Assembly (NCBI RefSeq): GCF_022802975.1
Contig: NZ_JAFEVZ010000003.1
Span: 124,001 to 188,000 of the forward strand
Direction of reading: 5' to 3'
DNA: 64,000 nucleotides
Source: Flavobacterium pectinovorum
Lineage (GTDB): Bacteria > Bacteroidota > Bacteroidia > Flavobacteriales > Flavobacteriaceae
In this document: positions 33,763 to 44,024 of the stretch, piece after piece
Layout of the letters: every line of letters begins with the position of its first letter
Numbering within the stretch: the first letter of the stretch is position 1
Notes under the pieces: generated by a model
What the model saw: the letters and a program-made list of their open reading frames with translations, nothing else
Databases searched by the model: none
Told to the model about the DNA's origin: nothing
Position numbers and translations under genes: made by a program

Positions 33763-34726
33763 AGTTTTTTATATTGAATTGGTCTAAATCGTAAAAAATA
33801 ATTTCGTTTGGTTTTTGAGGGCTATTGTCATTCAGATCTTCCGCCATTTCGATTAAATCATCAGAGGAAACAGCTTCTATCTTCAGCACATCATTTTCTT
33901 CATAAAATGTGCCGTTTTTGTAATTAGCATGTTTAACTCTGAAAAAAAAAGAGCTTATCTGTTCAAAATTTTTATCATCTTTAAGTTCAGAAACATTCAG
34001 TTTTGACCTTAATCCAATTACTTTTTGGTTCCTGACATGAACTCCCCAGGAATAAATTGGCAAGGCGAAATCGAGATGCAAAGGATACTTCTTTAAACTT
34101 TTCAGATAACGTTCGGCAACTTTTTTATCATAAACAGAGTTTGAAGAATCTGCAGCAATAGTTCCCATATTGTAATACATCAAAACACCCGAATCGACAT
34201 TTGGAATTTTAGTCTTCTTAAAATATTTTACCTGATGTAGTCTTATCGTTGCTGAAATTTTCTTTCCGGAAAGCTTTTTAAACTTTTCAATAAACTTCAG
34301 ATAATTGTCTTTACTTGAAAGCGTCCAGTCGCAATCAATCTGAATTTCTTTACAATCCATTTTATTTTCAAAATTGATTTCATTTACTAAACCAATCGTT
34401 TTTTGAGCTAACTCTTCAATATCAATATTTTGCCTCAGCAACACTTTATTTTTGATAAAAACCACAGGAACTACCTCAAAATCACTCATTGTTTCCTGAA
34501 AACGAATTGGTGTTAAAGGAATCGGATTTGTATCTTTTGGATGTAAATCAATATCGAAATAACGTATGTAAATTTTACGAACATTATTCTCCTGGAGTAT
34601 TTCTTTTTCTTTTTCTGATAATTTAAAAATGGTTTTCCAGTAATAAAAAGAGACAATCGGTTTTGTATTTTCATTACACGAAATCAATAAAGAGAAGAAC
34701 AATACCAAAAAGAAAATCTTTTTCAA
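33722..34726 (-). CDS. hypothetical lipoprotein, possible glycoside-hydrolase-like TIM barrel
   Basis: The 334-residue protein has a lipoprotein signal (LLISC, Cys17). The mature part runs as alternating strands and helices: SFYYWKTIF, VRKIYIRYFDID, VVPVVFIKN, CKEIQIDCDWTLSSKDNY, KISATIRLHQVKY, VLMYYNMGTI and HLDFALPIYSWG. The order, and the IQIDCDW strand with acidic residues, recall GH18-like or DUF3142-like barrels, but I cannot confirm catalysis. Its 3' end overlaps the 785-residue lipoprotein gene by 41 bp. The pair probably acts together at the outer membrane. Confidence 0.7.
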   Translation of the reverse strand: MKKIFFLVLFFSLLISCNENTKPIVSFYYWKTIFKLSEKEKEILQENNVRKIYIRYFDIDLHPKDTNPIPLTPIRFQETMSDFEVVPVVFIKNKVLLRQNIDIEELAQKTIGLVNEINFENKMDCKEIQIDCDWTLSSKDNYLKFIEKFKKLSGKKISATIRLHQVKYFKKTKIPNVDSGVLMYYNMGTIAADSSNSVYDKKVAERYLKSLKKYPLHLDFALPIYSWGVHVRNQKVIGLRSKLNVSELKDDKNFEQISSFFFRVKHANYKNGTFYEENDVLKIEAVSSDDLIEMAEDLNDNSPQKPNEIIFYDLDQFNIKNYEKNIFKQVISCF

Positions 34727-34910
34727 AACCTGTAAATTAAATTGAAACCAAATGTAAGAAATTATATCCCGTTTGAAAATTGCCTGATATAACTTTTCAT
34801 CAAATTAAAAAACAACTTCCTTTAAAGCTTTCAAAACCTAATAAAACGATAAAAAATTTCAATTAAAGCAAATATAATTGTTATTTTGTGCAATTAAATC
34901 AAGAATCGTT

Positions 34911-36605
34911 ATGTTGAAAAACAGCTTAAAATATTTTACTTTTTTATTGGTATTATTAATGGTGAGTTGCGCAAAGCGCGGCAGCATAACGGGAGGTTTA
35001 AAGGATACACTTGCCCCTATTTTAAAGTCAAGTTCTCCTAAAAATTTCACTACGGATTTTAAGGCTAATGAAATCATTTTAACATTTGATGAATATGTAA
35101 AGCTAAAAAACGCAAATAAACAGCTGATTATTTCTCCACCTTTAAAAAATCCGCCTATTATTACCCCTACCAATGCCAGTAAATTTATCAGCATAAAAAT
35201 TTTAGACACTTTACAGCCCAACACAACATACAGTCTTAATTTTGGACAAAGTATTACCGATAATAATGAAGGAAACCCATATAATCAGTTCAAATATGTT
35301 TTCTCGACAGGTACATACATCGATTCTCTTGCTCTAAACGGAAGAATCAAAGATTCTTATGACAAAACTGCCGATAATTTTGTAACAGTAATGCTGTATG
35401 AGATTAATGATAAATTTAAAGATTCTGTCATTTACAAAGAAAATCCCCGCTATATTACCAATACTTTAGACAGCTTAACGACTTTTAAATTAGAAAATCT
35501 AAAAGCCGGAAAGTATCTTTTGGTCGCTTTAAAAGACAAAGGAAACAACAATAAATACAACTCAAAAGAGGATAAAATTGGGTTTTTAAAACAACCTATT
35601 ACCATACCAAATGACACCATTTTTGAATTGGAATTATTTAAGGAAAAACTTCCTTTAAAAACTTTCAAACCTATTCAGGCTTCCGGAAACCGACTATTGC
35701 TTCCGTATGAAGGCAAACAGAATTTTAACAAGAATTCGAAACCTAAAATTGTACTTAAAAACAATACTGAAGTTCTGGAAACCATTATAACACAATTTCC
35801 AAAAAAAGACTCTTTGCAAGTTTGGTATCAACCAATAAAAGCGGATTCATTAACAATGGAAGTCAGCAAAGAAAATTATGAAAAGAAGTTTAATTTTAAG
35901 ATCAAAAACCAGAAAAAAGACTCGCTGAATATTACCGCAGTACAAAACGGAATTATTCATTTCAGAGATCGGTTTACACTTGAAACTGCAACACCTCTTG
36001 TTAAATTTGACAAGTCGAAAATAAAATTAGTCAACAAAGATTCTGTTGCGGTTGATTATGCAACTGAATATGATGAATTTGAACGAAAGCTGTATATTGA
36101 TTTTCAAAAAGAGCCTGCCCAAAAATATAATTTTACGTTTTTACCCGGTGCATTGACAGATTTTTACGAAAAAACAAATGACACTTTATCATACAAATTG
36201 AATACACGTGAAATTGAAGAATACGGAAATCTTACGCTGAATTTACAAAATGTAAAACGCTTTCCAATTATCATTGAATTAACCAATAAAAAAGGAGATG
36301 TTGTGCTTACAGCAGACTATTCTAACTCCAAAACCAATTTTGATTTTAAACTTTTAGAACCAGCCGTATATTCTGTCCGGGTTATTTATGATGACAACCA
36401 GAACAAAATGTATGATCCCGGAAGCTATTTAGAGAAAAGATACGCTGAAGAAGTATTTTATTATCAGGAAGAAATTGATTTACATGCAAATTGGGATAAA
36501 ATTGAATCTATAGATTTAAGTATTCCTTTCGACCCTGCATTAGAAAAAAAGAAGGAACAAGATAAATTAAACGCAGAAAAAAAGAGAAAGAAAACCGCTT
36601 TTTAA
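34911..36605 (+). CDS. Ig-like domain lipoprotein
   Basis: I start at the ATG at 34911 (MLKNSLKYFTFLLVLLMVSC), since it opens a lipoprotein signal with Cys20; the frame extends upstream only through unlike sequence. The 564-residue protein has an N-terminal bacterial Ig-like domain (about 30-135: LAPILKSSSPKNF, IILTFDEYVKL, LQPNTTYSLNFGQSI), then several beta domains and a C-terminal Lys/Glu helix. Similar lipoproteins are common in Bacteroidota envelopes. Function is unknown. The stop overlaps the omega-amidase stop by 4 bp. Confidence 0.82.
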   Translation: MLKNSLKYFTFLLVLLMVSCAKRGSITGGLKDTLAPILKSSSPKNFTTDFKANEIILTFDEYVKLKNANKQLIISPPLKNPPIITPTNASKFISIKILDTLQPNTTYSLNFGQSITDNNEGNPYNQFKYVFSTGTYIDSLALNGRIKDSYDKTADNFVTVMLYEINDKFKDSVIYKENPRYITNTLDSLTTFKLENLKAGKYLLVALKDKGNNNKYNSKEDKIGFLKQPITIPNDTIFELELFKEKLPLKTFKPIQASGNRLLLPYEGKQNFNKNSKPKIVLKNNTEVLETIITQFPKKDSLQVWYQPIKADSLTMEVSKENYEKKFNFKIKNQKKDSLNITAVQNGIIHFRDRFTLETATPLVKFDKSKIKLVNKDSVAVDYATEYDEFERKLYIDFQKEPAQKYNFTFLPGALTDFYEKTNDTLSYKLNTREIEEYGNLTLNLQNVKRFPIIIELTNKKGDVVLTADYSNSKTNFDFKLLEPAVYSVRVIYDDNQNKMYDPGSYLEKRYAEEVFYYQEEIDLHANWDKIESIDLSIPFDPALEKKKEQDKLNAEKKRKKTAF

Positions 36606-37369
36606 TTCTGAATTTCAAACACATCTTTATCACTTAGGAAATCCATTTTTTTTCGGGTTTCCAGCATGATATTTTTATCTAAACCCACTATAAAAACGCC
36701 TTCATTTTCCTGCGGTTCCAGAATTGGATTTCCAAGAAAATCAATAACCTGCGAATGACCATTGTATTGATGATGATTCGCATCAAAACCTGTTCTGTTG
36801 ACTCCAATTGTATAACTAAGGTTTTCAACCGCACGGGCTTTCAGCAGAATATCCCAGGCATTTATGCGTACTTTTGGCCAGTTGGCAACATACAAAAGAA
36901 GGTCGTAATTTTCGACATTACGGGCAAATACCGGAAATCGTAAATCGTAACAAACCTGCAGGCAAATCTTCCAGCCTAAATATTCAACGATTTGTTTTTT
37001 ATTTCCGGCTGTATATACTTTGTCTTCTCCCGCAAGGGTAAACAAATGCCTTTTATCATAAAATTGAATTTCTCCAGTCGGAAAAACAAATAGCATTCGG
37101 TTATAAAACTGATTGTTTTCCTGAATAATCAAACTTCCTGCAATGGCACTTTTTTTTTCTTTGGCTAAAGCCTGCATCCAAAGAACCGTTTCTCCCTGCA
37201 TTGTTTCTGCAACATCTTTAGGATTCATGGTAAATCCTGTCGAAAACATTTCCGGAAGCACAATCAAATCAACAGAAGCTTTTATTTCGCTTATTTTAGC
37301 TTCAAAATCAAATATATTACCTTTTGGGCTTTCCCAAACAAGATCGGATTGAATCAGGGCGATTTTCAT
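36602..37369 (-). CDS. carbon-nitrogen hydrolase, omega-amidase (YafV) type
   Basis: The 255-residue nitrilase-superfamily enzyme has the triad Glu40 (LIVLPEMFSTGF), Lys106 (YDKRHLF) and Cys140 (ICLQVCYDLRFP). The text around it matches omega-amidase/YafV proteins, which hydrolyse alpha-ketoglutaramate and related amides, repairing transaminase by-products in the cytoplasm. It is convergent with the Ig-like lipoprotein gene. Confidence 0.9.
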   Translation of the reverse strand: MKIALIQSDLVWESPKGNIFDFEAKISEIKASVDLIVLPEMFSTGFTMNPKDVAETMQGETVLWMQALAKEKKSAIAGSLIIQENNQFYNRMLFVFPTGEIQFYDKRHLFTLAGEDKVYTAGNKKQIVEYLGWKICLQVCYDLRFPVFARNVENYDLLLYVANWPKVRINAWDILLKARAVENLSYTIGVNRTGFDANHHQYNGHSQVIDFLGNPILEPQENEGVFIVGLDKNIMLETRKKMDFLSDKDVFEIQN

Positions 37370-37392
37370 TATGTTTATTTTTTATATAAAGA

Positions 37393-37430
37393 TAAAAAAA
37401 ACGCATTCAAGATAATTAATGAATGCGCTT
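37393..37430 (-). terminator. terminator of the lipoprotein gene 37487-38338
   Basis: Minus-strand CGCATTCA and TGAATGCG stem with a 10-nt loop, followed by eight T. Confidence 0.75.
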
Positions 37431-37486
37431 TAAGAAAACTATTTTTGACACAAACCAGCTTCAGTCTTTCAACTTCGATTTTTAAA

Positions 37487-38338
37487 TTAGTAATAGTAAT
37501 AATTCATTGTTGTTGTATTAGATGCAGCTGTGCTTCCCGCATAATAATACTTTTCTACGGCTTTTATAATGTTCTTATTTTTATCATAAGTGTTTTCAAA
37601 CTGAACTGTTGCCGTGAGTTTATCAGAATAAGAATCATATACATTTATCTTTTTTAAATTATTGACAGATACCTGACTTCCATAGGTGTATCTAAATGCA
37701 TCCGGTTTTATTCCTGATAAATAATTATTCCCTTCGTCATGCTCTATTTTATAATATTCATCAAAGAAACCCATCCCTGGTGCTTCATAACGAATTAAAT
37801 TCCCATTAGAGTATTCAAATAACTCCTCATTACTGACATCTGAGACATCAGAACATACTGCATCTTCATCTCCGGTAATCGGAATATAATGTTTTATAGA
37901 TGTCAGGCCAGAATTCGAATAGGTCTGACTAATCCTATCGATTGAATTAGTTACATAATCCGATTCCTTTTCTTTTCGATCGATACAAATATTAGTAATC
38001 AGTCCATTGGTATATTCCAGTGAATTCAATTGTTCTATTACATCAGAAGGATTGGATATATAATATTCTTTTAAATTCCAGCTAATCATTTTATTAGTAG
38101 AATCATAATTATATGTTGATTGGTAAAATTTTGCCTGATCTTTTACAGTTATCTTAGAAATGTTTCCAGAACTGTTATACTCATAATCAGTTGTTTTGAT
38201 TACCACACCGTTTTGAATTTCTTCAATTTTTTTTATTCTGTTAGAAGAGGATGGGTTTTGAGAATCATCTGATTCTGAATCACTGGAACAAGCGATTACA
38301 AAAGAAGTCAACAATAATAGTAGTAGTTTGTTTTTCAT
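37487..38338 (-). CDS. hypothetical surface lipoprotein with YD-like repeats
   Basis: The 283-residue protein has a lipoprotein signal (LLTSFVIAC, Cys17) followed by SSDSESDD. Such a Ser/Asp cluster right after the Cys resembles the lipoprotein export signal that sends Flavobacterium lipoproteins to the cell surface. The mature part is made of beta hairpins such as TTDYEYNSSGNISKIT and FEYSNGNLIRYEA, similar in style to RHS/YD repeats. No catalytic motif is seen. It has its own terminator. Confidence 0.78.
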   Translation of the reverse strand: MKNKLLLLLLTSFVIACSSDSESDDSQNPSSSNRIKKIEEIQNGVVIKTTDYEYNSSGNISKITVKDQAKFYQSTYNYDSTNKMISWNLKEYYISNPSDVIEQLNSLEYTNGLITNICIDRKEKESDYVTNSIDRISQTYSNSGLTSIKHYIPITGDEDAVCSDVSDVSNEELFEYSNGNLIRYEAPGMGFFDEYYKIEHDEGNNYLSGIKPDAFRYTYGSQVSVNNLKKINVYDSYSDKLTATVQFENTYDKNKNIIKAVEKYYYAGSTAASNTTTMNYYYY

Positions 38339-38428
38339 ATCTGTTTAATTGATTTTACAATGCTTTTTATTTAGTGAAAGCATTTTTTTTCAAATATAAA
38401 CAAAATATTAATATTATTTATACTACAA

Positions 38429-38456
38429 AAAAAACGCCCCGAATATCGGGACGTTT
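38429..38456 (-). terminator. terminator of the sdhCAB operon
   Basis: Minus-strand AAACGTCCCGA / TCGGGGCGTTT stem (one mismatch, 3-nt loop) followed by T residues, 34 bp after the sdhB stop. Confidence 0.82.
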
Positions 38457-38489
38457 ATATATTATTCATAGTCAATATGACAGATTGAA

Positions 38490-39236
38490 TTATCCTTTTA
38501 AACTTGCTGATAAATACTCACGGTTCATACGTGCGATATTTTCAAGAGAAATTCCTTTAGGGCATTCTACTTCACAAGCTCCGGTGTTGGTACAGTTACC
38601 AAAACCTTCTAAATCCATTTGGTGAACCATGTTTAGTACACGCTCAGTTGCCTCAACTTTACCTTGTGGAAGCAAAGCATATTGAGATACTTTTGCACCC
38701 ACGAACAACATTGCTGATGAGTTTTTACAAGTTGCAACACAAGCTCCACAACCAATACACGCAGCAGCATCAAATGATTTATCTGCATCGCTTTTGTTAA
38801 CTGGAATTGTATTGGCATCAATTGTATTTCCTGAAGTATTTACCGAAATAAATCCTCCTGCATGCTGAATTCTGTCGAATGAACTTCTGTCAACCACTAA
38901 ATCTTTAATCACAGGGAAAGCTTTTGCTCTGAATGGCTCGATAAAAATTGTATCACCATCTTTAAACATACGCATGTGTAACTGACAAGTTGTAACACCT
39001 CTGTCCGGCCCGTGCGCTTCACCGTTGATGAATAAAGAACACATTCCGCAGATTCCCTCACGACAATCGTGATCAAATGCCACAGGTTCTTCTCCTTTAT
39101 TGATTAATTGTTCGTTAAGAACGTCAAGCATTTCAAGGAAAGACATATCCGGTTCGATTCCGTCGATTGGGTAATCAACAATTCCCCCTTTATCTTGGGC
39201 GTTTTTCTGACGCCATATTTTTAATGTAAGTTTCAT
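38490..39236 (-). CDS. sdhB: succinate dehydrogenase / fumarate reductase iron-sulfur subunit
   Basis: The 248-residue subunit carries electrons between FAD and the cytochrome b subunit. All three clusters are visible: [2Fe-2S] in [19 protein letters not shown] plus a later Cys (TTCQLH), then [13 protein letters not shown] and [14 protein letters not shown]. It is last in sdhCAB, 95 bp after sdhA; the gap holds an imperfect inverted repeat. Confidence 0.96.
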   Translation of the reverse strand: MKLTLKIWRQKNAQDKGGIVDYPIDGIEPDMSFLEMLDVLNEQLINKGEEPVAFDHDCREGICGMCSLFINGEAHGPDRGVTTCQLHMRMFKDGDTIFIEPFRAKAFPVIKDLVVDRSSFDRIQHAGGFISVNTSGNTIDANTIPVNKSDADKSFDAAACIGCGACVATCKNSSAMLFVGAKVSQYALLPQGKVEATERVLNMVHQMDLEGFGNCTNTGACEVECPKGISLENIARMNREYLSASLKG

Positions 39237-39331
39237 ACCTTTTTCGTTTGAAAGTCATAAAGTCGAAAGTCGAAAGTCGCTTGGCACATTTTGCCTTTTG
39301 ACTTTAAGACTTTGGGCTTTCGACCAAATTC
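39237..39331. repeat. GTCGAAAG / CTTTCGAC repeat inside the sdh operon
   Basis: The 95-bp gap between sdhA and sdhB contains tandem AAAGTCGAAAGTCGAAAGTC (from 39261) and, near 39319-39326, CTTTCGAC, with further GACTTT copies. They can fold into a stem-loop in the operon mRNA. A similar filler repeat is frequent in Flavobacterium, from memory. Confidence 0.55.
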
Positions 39332-41332
39332 TTATTTATAACTTCTTTGAACTAATTTAATGTTTTCGTAATTAAGAGGTTCTTTGTGTAATACAGCATC
39401 GCTTGGTTTTCCTTTGTATTCCCAGGCTGCAACGTATGCAAAGTTATCATCATCACGAAGTGCTTCTCCTTCTTCTGTCTGGTACTCCTCACGGAAGTGA
39501 CCTCCACAAGATTCATTACGGTGTAAAGCATCTTTTGCGAACAATTCTCCCAATTCAAGGAAATCGGCAACACGGGTTGCTTTTTCTAATTCCTGATTAA
39601 ATTCGTTAGCGCTTCCGGGAACTTTTACATCTCTGTAAAACTCTTCACGTAAAGCAGCGATTTCAACGATAGCTTCGTTTAATCCTTTTTCATTACGAGC
39701 CATACCTACTTTATCCCACATGATTTTTCCTAATTTCTTGTGGAAATAATCTACAGAATGCGTTCCGTTATTATTGATAAATTTGTCAATTTGATCTTTA
39801 ACCGCTTTTTCAGCCTCTACAAATTCAGGTAAATCTGTAGAAATTTCTCCCATTTTAATATCCGGAGCTAAATAATCTCCGATAGTATATGGCAACACGA
39901 AATATCCGTCAGCTAATCCCTGCATCAAAGCAGAAGCTCCAAGTCTGTTTGCTCCGTGATCAGAAAAGTTAGATTCTCCAATTGAGAAACATCCCGGAAT
40001 TGTAGTCATTAAGTTATAATCAACCCATGTTCCACCCATTGTATAGTGAACCGCAGGATAAATCATCATTGGCGTAACATAAGGATTCTCATCAACGATT
40101 TTCAAGTACATTTGGAATAAGTTTCCGTATTTACTTTTTACGATATCAGTTCCTAACTTAGTCACTAATGTTTTATCATTAGCATCTAAACCTTTTACAT
40201 AAGCAGCTTCTTTTCCGTAACGTTCGATAGCGGCAGCAAAATCTAAGTAAACCGCTTCTCCTGTTTTGTTAACTCCAAAACCGGCATCACATCTTTCTTT
40301 TGCCGCACGGGACGCAACGTCACGAGGCACTAAGTTACCAAAAGCAGGGTATCTTCTTTCTAAGAAATAATCTCTTTCTTCTTCAGATAAATCAGTTGCT
40401 TTTTTCTTTCCTTCACGAATTGCCTGAGCATCTTCTAATTTTGCAGGAACCCAAATACGACCGTCATTACGTAACGATTCAGACATCAAAGTCAGTTTTG
40501 ACTGGTGATCTCCTGAAACCGGAATACAAGTTGGGTGAATTTGTGTGTAACAAGGATTTGCGAAAAACGCTCCTTTTTTATGTATTTTCCAGGCTGCTGT
40601 TGCGTTACTTCCCATAGCATTTGTTGAAAGGAAAAATACGTTTCCGTATCCTCCTGAACCAACAACTACAGCGTGAGCAGAATGTCTTTCTATTTCTCCT
40701 GTGATTAAGTTACGAGCGATAATACCTCTCGCTTTTCCGTCAACGATTACTAAATCAAGCATTTCGTGACGATTGTACATTTTTACTTTTCCACGGCCAA
40801 TCTGACGGTTCATTGCAGAATAAGCTCCTAACAATAACTGCTGTCCTGTTTGTCCCTGTGCATAAAAAGTACGGGAAACCAAAGTTCCTCCGAAAGAACG
40901 GTTATCTAACAATCCACCATATTCACGAGCCAATGGCACTCCTTGAGCCACACACTGGTCAATAATATTAGCAGAAACCTCTGCCAAACGATGAACGTTT
41001 GCTTCACGGGCACGGTAGTCACCACCTTTTACAGTATCGTAGAACAATCTGTAAACCGAGTCGCCATCCCCTTTATAATTTTTTGCTGCATTGATACCTC
41101 CCTGAGCCGCAATAGAGTGCGCACGTCTTGGTGAATCCTGAAAGCAAAATGCTTTTACGTTATATCCTAACTCAGCCAAAGTAGCTGCTGCAGAACCTCC
41201 AGCCAAACCTGTACCAACAATGATAATATCTAAATTACGTTTGTTAGCAGGGTTTACTAAATTAATATGATCTTTATAATTTGTCCATTTGTCCGCTATA
41301 GGACCATTTGGAATTTTTGAATCTAATGCCAT
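39332..41332 (-). CDS. sdhA: succinate dehydrogenase / fumarate reductase flavoprotein subunit
   Basis: The 666-residue subunit has the FAD dinucleotide site [17 protein letters not shown], the covalent-flavin region [17 protein letters not shown] with its His, the active-site segment around HPTCIP, and the capping-domain text [12 protein letters not shown]. It oxidises succinate in the TCA cycle or reduces fumarate. The length and sequence are of the B-type enzymes with one cytochrome b subunit. It is 11 bp after sdhC. Confidence 0.96.
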   Translation of the reverse strand: MALDSKIPNGPIADKWTNYKDHINLVNPANKRNLDIIIVGTGLAGGSAAATLAELGYNVKAFCFQDSPRRAHSIAAQGGINAAKNYKGDGDSVYRLFYDTVKGGDYRAREANVHRLAEVSANIIDQCVAQGVPLAREYGGLLDNRSFGGTLVSRTFYAQGQTGQQLLLGAYSAMNRQIGRGKVKMYNRHEMLDLVIVDGKARGIIARNLITGEIERHSAHAVVVGSGGYGNVFFLSTNAMGSNATAAWKIHKKGAFFANPCYTQIHPTCIPVSGDHQSKLTLMSESLRNDGRIWVPAKLEDAQAIREGKKKATDLSEEERDYFLERRYPAFGNLVPRDVASRAAKERCDAGFGVNKTGEAVYLDFAAAIERYGKEAAYVKGLDANDKTLVTKLGTDIVKSKYGNLFQMYLKIVDENPYVTPMMIYPAVHYTMGGTWVDYNLMTTIPGCFSIGESNFSDHGANRLGASALMQGLADGYFVLPYTIGDYLAPDIKMGEISTDLPEFVEAEKAVKDQIDKFINNNGTHSVDYFHKKLGKIMWDKVGMARNEKGLNEAIVEIAALREEFYRDVKVPGSANEFNQELEKATRVADFLELGELFAKDALHRNESCGGHFREEYQTEEGEALRDDDNFAYVAAWEYKGKPSDAVLHKEPLNYENIKLVQRSYK

Positions 41333-41343
41333 TATAATTGATA

Positions 41344-42009
41344 TTAATTATTGAAATGATGAAATAAAGCGATAATTACGAAAAGTGCCGGAACTACAAC
41401 TGAGAACCAGTACCCCACTTTTGCTAAAAATCTTGAGTATTTGTTGTGCATCCCTACAGACTGAAGAGAAGATGCAAACCCATGCCATAAGTGAAATCCT
41501 AAAAGGATAAAAGACACACAGTATAAACCTGTACGAATTGGGTCATGAAATTTATGAACTAACTCTCCATAATACCTTGTAGCGTCTGGTGCTGTACCTG
41601 CTATGTATTTATACGTAACTTCAGGAAACCAGAAATCATAAAAATGCAGTCCTAAGAATGCTAAAATAACCAATCCGGAAATAATCATATTTCTGGAACT
41701 CCATGATGCGTTTGCAGCCCCGTTATAATTTGCATAAGCAATAGGTCTTGCTGCTCTGTTTTGAAGAGTCAGTACAAATCCCATTACGAAATGAAAAATT
41801 ACTCCGATTGCCAAAATTGGTTGCATTACAAATTGTATTAGCGGATTGTAACCCATAAAGTGTGAAGCCTCGTTAAAAACGTCTTCACTAATAATAGAAA
41901 TGAAGTTTAAGGTAACATGCAGCGCTAAAAACGTGATTAAGAATATTCCCGAAAGAGCCATAGCCACTTTCTTTAAGATGGAAGCATTCAATAGTGCAGA
42001 TTGTGCCAT
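41344..42009 (-). CDS. sdhC: succinate dehydrogenase cytochrome b subunit
   Basis: The 221-residue membrane protein has five helices and His residues in them placed to bind two hemes ([36 protein letters not shown]). This is the single large anchor of type B succinate:quinone oxidoreductases; no sdhD is needed. It opens the sdhCAB operon and has a consensus promoter. Confidence 0.94.
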   Translation of the reverse strand: MAQSALLNASILKKVAMALSGIFLITFLALHVTLNFISIISEDVFNEASHFMGYNPLIQFVMQPILAIGVIFHFVMGFVLTLQNRAARPIAYANYNGAANASWSSRNMIISGLVILAFLGLHFYDFWFPEVTYKYIAGTAPDATRYYGELVHKFHDPIRTGLYCVSFILLGFHLWHGFASSLQSVGMHNKYSRFLAKVGYWFSVVVPALFVIIALFHHFNN

Positions 42010-42042
42010 AAGTGTTTAAGTAGTTTGTTTTAAAAAATTAAG

Positions 42043-42073
42043 CAAAAATAAACCAAATAGACATCAACTACAA
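42043..42073 (-). promoter_or_regulatory. promoter of sdhCAB
   Basis: On the minus strand a -33 TTG (42071-42073) is followed after 20 bp by TATTTTTG (42043-42050), matching TANNTTTG. It ends 33 bp before the sdhC ATG. Confidence 0.55.
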
Positions 42074-42371
42074 CCATTTCGCTGTTATTTATAATGATTT
42101 TAAAAAAGACTACGTATAAGTACTTTTACGTATAAAAAAAACAGATTACTCATTATTTTATTATAAAAATTTTGAAATGTATAATTAAGTCGATTTATTT
42201 CAGAAAATATACACCTCGCAAAAAAATAACAAAAGTTTACTAAATTATTATTTTACTCCAACTTTTGATTTGTTTTCTACAAAAGTGCCATTAACAGGAA
42301 ATTTTATATTCCTAAAAAATTGTCATTCCATTCTAATAACTTTACCTTTACCGCCTTCAAAAAAACCAAGA
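42074..42371. other. AT-rich intergenic region, sdh / HMG-CoA synthase divergence
   Basis: No gene, clear repeat or riboswitch is visible in these 298 bp. The frame of the downstream gene stays open back to 42270 but has non-conserved, proline-rich text there. It must contain the downstream gene's promoter, which I could not place. Confidence 0.4.
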
Positions 42372-43733
42372 ATGAAAACAGGAATTGATGCTATTTCTTT
42401 TGATGTAGCCAACATACATTTACCCATAAAAACATTGGCGACTGCCAGAAATATTGAACCGGAAAAATTAGAAAAAGGTCTTGGCTTACTGAAAATGACT
42501 TTCCCGGACGTTCATCAGGATGCTGTTGTTTTTGGAGCAAATGCTTTAACCAAACTTATTATTGACAATAAAATCAACCTGAACGAAATAAGCAGAATCT
42601 ATGTTGGTACTGAAAGTGGTGTCGACAGTTCAAAACCAATTGCGTCTTATCTGATTAATTTAATGGAGCAAAAATTTGGCGAAGATGTTTTGGCAGAATG
42701 TGACGTGGTTGATTTTACATTCGCCTGTATTGGCGGAGTTGACGCTTTACAAAACTGTCTTGATTTTGTAAAATTGAATCCAACTAAAAAAGCAATTGTA
42801 GTTACAACTGATTTTGCCAAATACGATTTAAATTCGGGTGGAGAATATACGCAGGGTGCCGGAGCTGTTGCCATGCTGATTACCGCAGATCCAAAAATTA
42901 TTGCTTTTGATAATAATTGGGCAACCAGCACAAAAGGGGTTTTTGATTTCTTTAAACCGTACAGAACGATTTCTAAAGAAGCAATTACACAAAATACAAA
43001 TAACGACTCCTGGTTTGACAATTTAGAAGCCGAAATCGAAATCCATAAAGATCAGCCGGTTTTTGATGGTCAGTATTCAAACCAATGTTACATGGATCGT
43101 ACGCGGAATGCTTACTTTTCATTCAAAAAATTAAAAAATACTACCGAAACTTTATACAATACCTGGCACAGTATCGTAATGCATTTACCTTATTCTTTCC
43201 AGGGAAGAAGAATGTTGTCTGAAATCTACGCTTTAGACAGTGCCGAGAAAATTATTGCTGATGATATTGCGCCTGCTGATTATCAGACTAAAATTAAAGA
43301 AGTAGCAAAATCTGATGATTACAGAACTTTTGTTACCGAAAAATTACAGCCTGCTGAATTGGCTTCTTCTTTAATTGGAAATCTTTACACCGGATCTATC
43401 TTCATGGGATTATTGTCAACTCTGGCTCATTTTAATGATACTAACAAAGAAGTTGCAGGGACTAAATTCGGCTTCTTAGCGTACGGAAGCGGATCAAAAT
43501 CAAAAGTTTTTGAAGGCACAATTCAACCAGAATGGAAATCTGCTTTAGTGAATGTGAACCTTTTTAAAAACTTAACAGAAAGCACAGAAATTGATTTCAA
43601 CACTTATGAAAGCCTTCACAAAAAAGAACAAAAACAAAGCGTTCGAACTCCCAAAAACGAATGGGTTTTAGACCGAATCGAAAAAGAGATTCCATCTTTA
43701 ATTGGTGCGAGATATTATAAATGGATAGATTAA
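42372..43733 (+). CDS. hydroxymethylglutaryl-CoA synthase family protein
   Basis: I start at ATG 42372 (MKTGIDAISFDVANIHLP), 453 residues; 34 codons of open frame upstream look non-coding. The thiolase-fold enzyme has the family's acid (Glu81 in GTESGVDSSKP), Cys119 in VDFTFACIGGVDAL where the acyl-enzyme forms, and GGEYTQGAGAVAMLI. Canonical HMG-CoA synthases condense acetyl-CoA and acetoacetyl-CoA for the mevalonate route. No other mevalonate gene is in the window, so the exact role is not proven. It has its own strong terminator. Confidence 0.87.
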   Translation: MKTGIDAISFDVANIHLPIKTLATARNIEPEKLEKGLGLLKMTFPDVHQDAVVFGANALTKLIIDNKINLNEISRIYVGTESGVDSSKPIASYLINLMEQKFGEDVLAECDVVDFTFACIGGVDALQNCLDFVKLNPTKKAIVVTTDFAKYDLNSGGEYTQGAGAVAMLITADPKIIAFDNNWATSTKGVFDFFKPYRTISKEAITQNTNNDSWFDNLEAEIEIHKDQPVFDGQYSNQCYMDRTRNAYFSFKKLKNTTETLYNTWHSIVMHLPYSFQGRRMLSEIYALDSAEKIIADDIAPADYQTKIKEVAKSDDYRTFVTEKLQPAELASSLIGNLYTGSIFMGLLSTLAHFNDTNKEVAGTKFGFLAYGSGSKSKVFEGTIQPEWKSALVNVNLFKNLTESTEIDFNTYESLHKKEQKQSVRTPKNEWVLDRIEKEIPSLIGARYYKWID

Positions 43734-43768
43734 TTAAATTCCAAATTTCTTAAATCCCAAATTTCAAT

Positions 43769-43800
43769 AGAAAACCGAAGCAGGATTGCTTCGGTTTTCT
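43769..43800 (+). terminator. terminator after the HMG-CoA synthase gene
   Basis: A perfect 14-bp stem AGAAAACCGAAGCA / TGCTTCGGTTTTCT with a 4-nt loop, 35 bp after the stop. Confidence 0.88.
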
Positions 43801-43826
43801 GTTTACCTAAAACGCACAATCTTGTC

Positions 43827-43920
43827 ATTCTGAGAAACAAAGAATCTTTGCAAGAAACTCGTCAAAGATTGTCGATTTTGATTGTGGGATTCCTAACGAA
43901 GATTCTTCGTTCCTCAGAAT
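43827..43920. repeat. 94-bp inverted-repeat element (ATTCTGAG ends)
   Basis: Arms 43827-43848 and 43899-43920 (ATTCTGAGAAACAAAGAATC and complement) pair at 20 of 22 positions around 50 nt. A third related stretch, TTTGCAAGAAACTCGTCAAA, lies within. It is non-coding and looks like a mobile or hairpin-type interspersed repeat. Confidence 0.65.
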
Positions 43921-43924
43921 ATGT

Positions 43925-43961
43925 AAAAAACCTTTCTCAAAATTTAAAACTTTGAGAAAGG
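43925..43961 (-). terminator. terminator of the small gene at 44025-44204
   Basis: Minus-strand CCTTTCTCAAA / TTTGAGAAAGG, 11-bp stem, 9-nt loop, then six T, about 60 bp after the gene's stop. Confidence 0.7.
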
Positions 43962-44024
43962 CAAAATGATTTAAAGTATTAAGAATTTTCTAATTATCCC
44001 AATTGACAAATTTTCTAATTAAAT

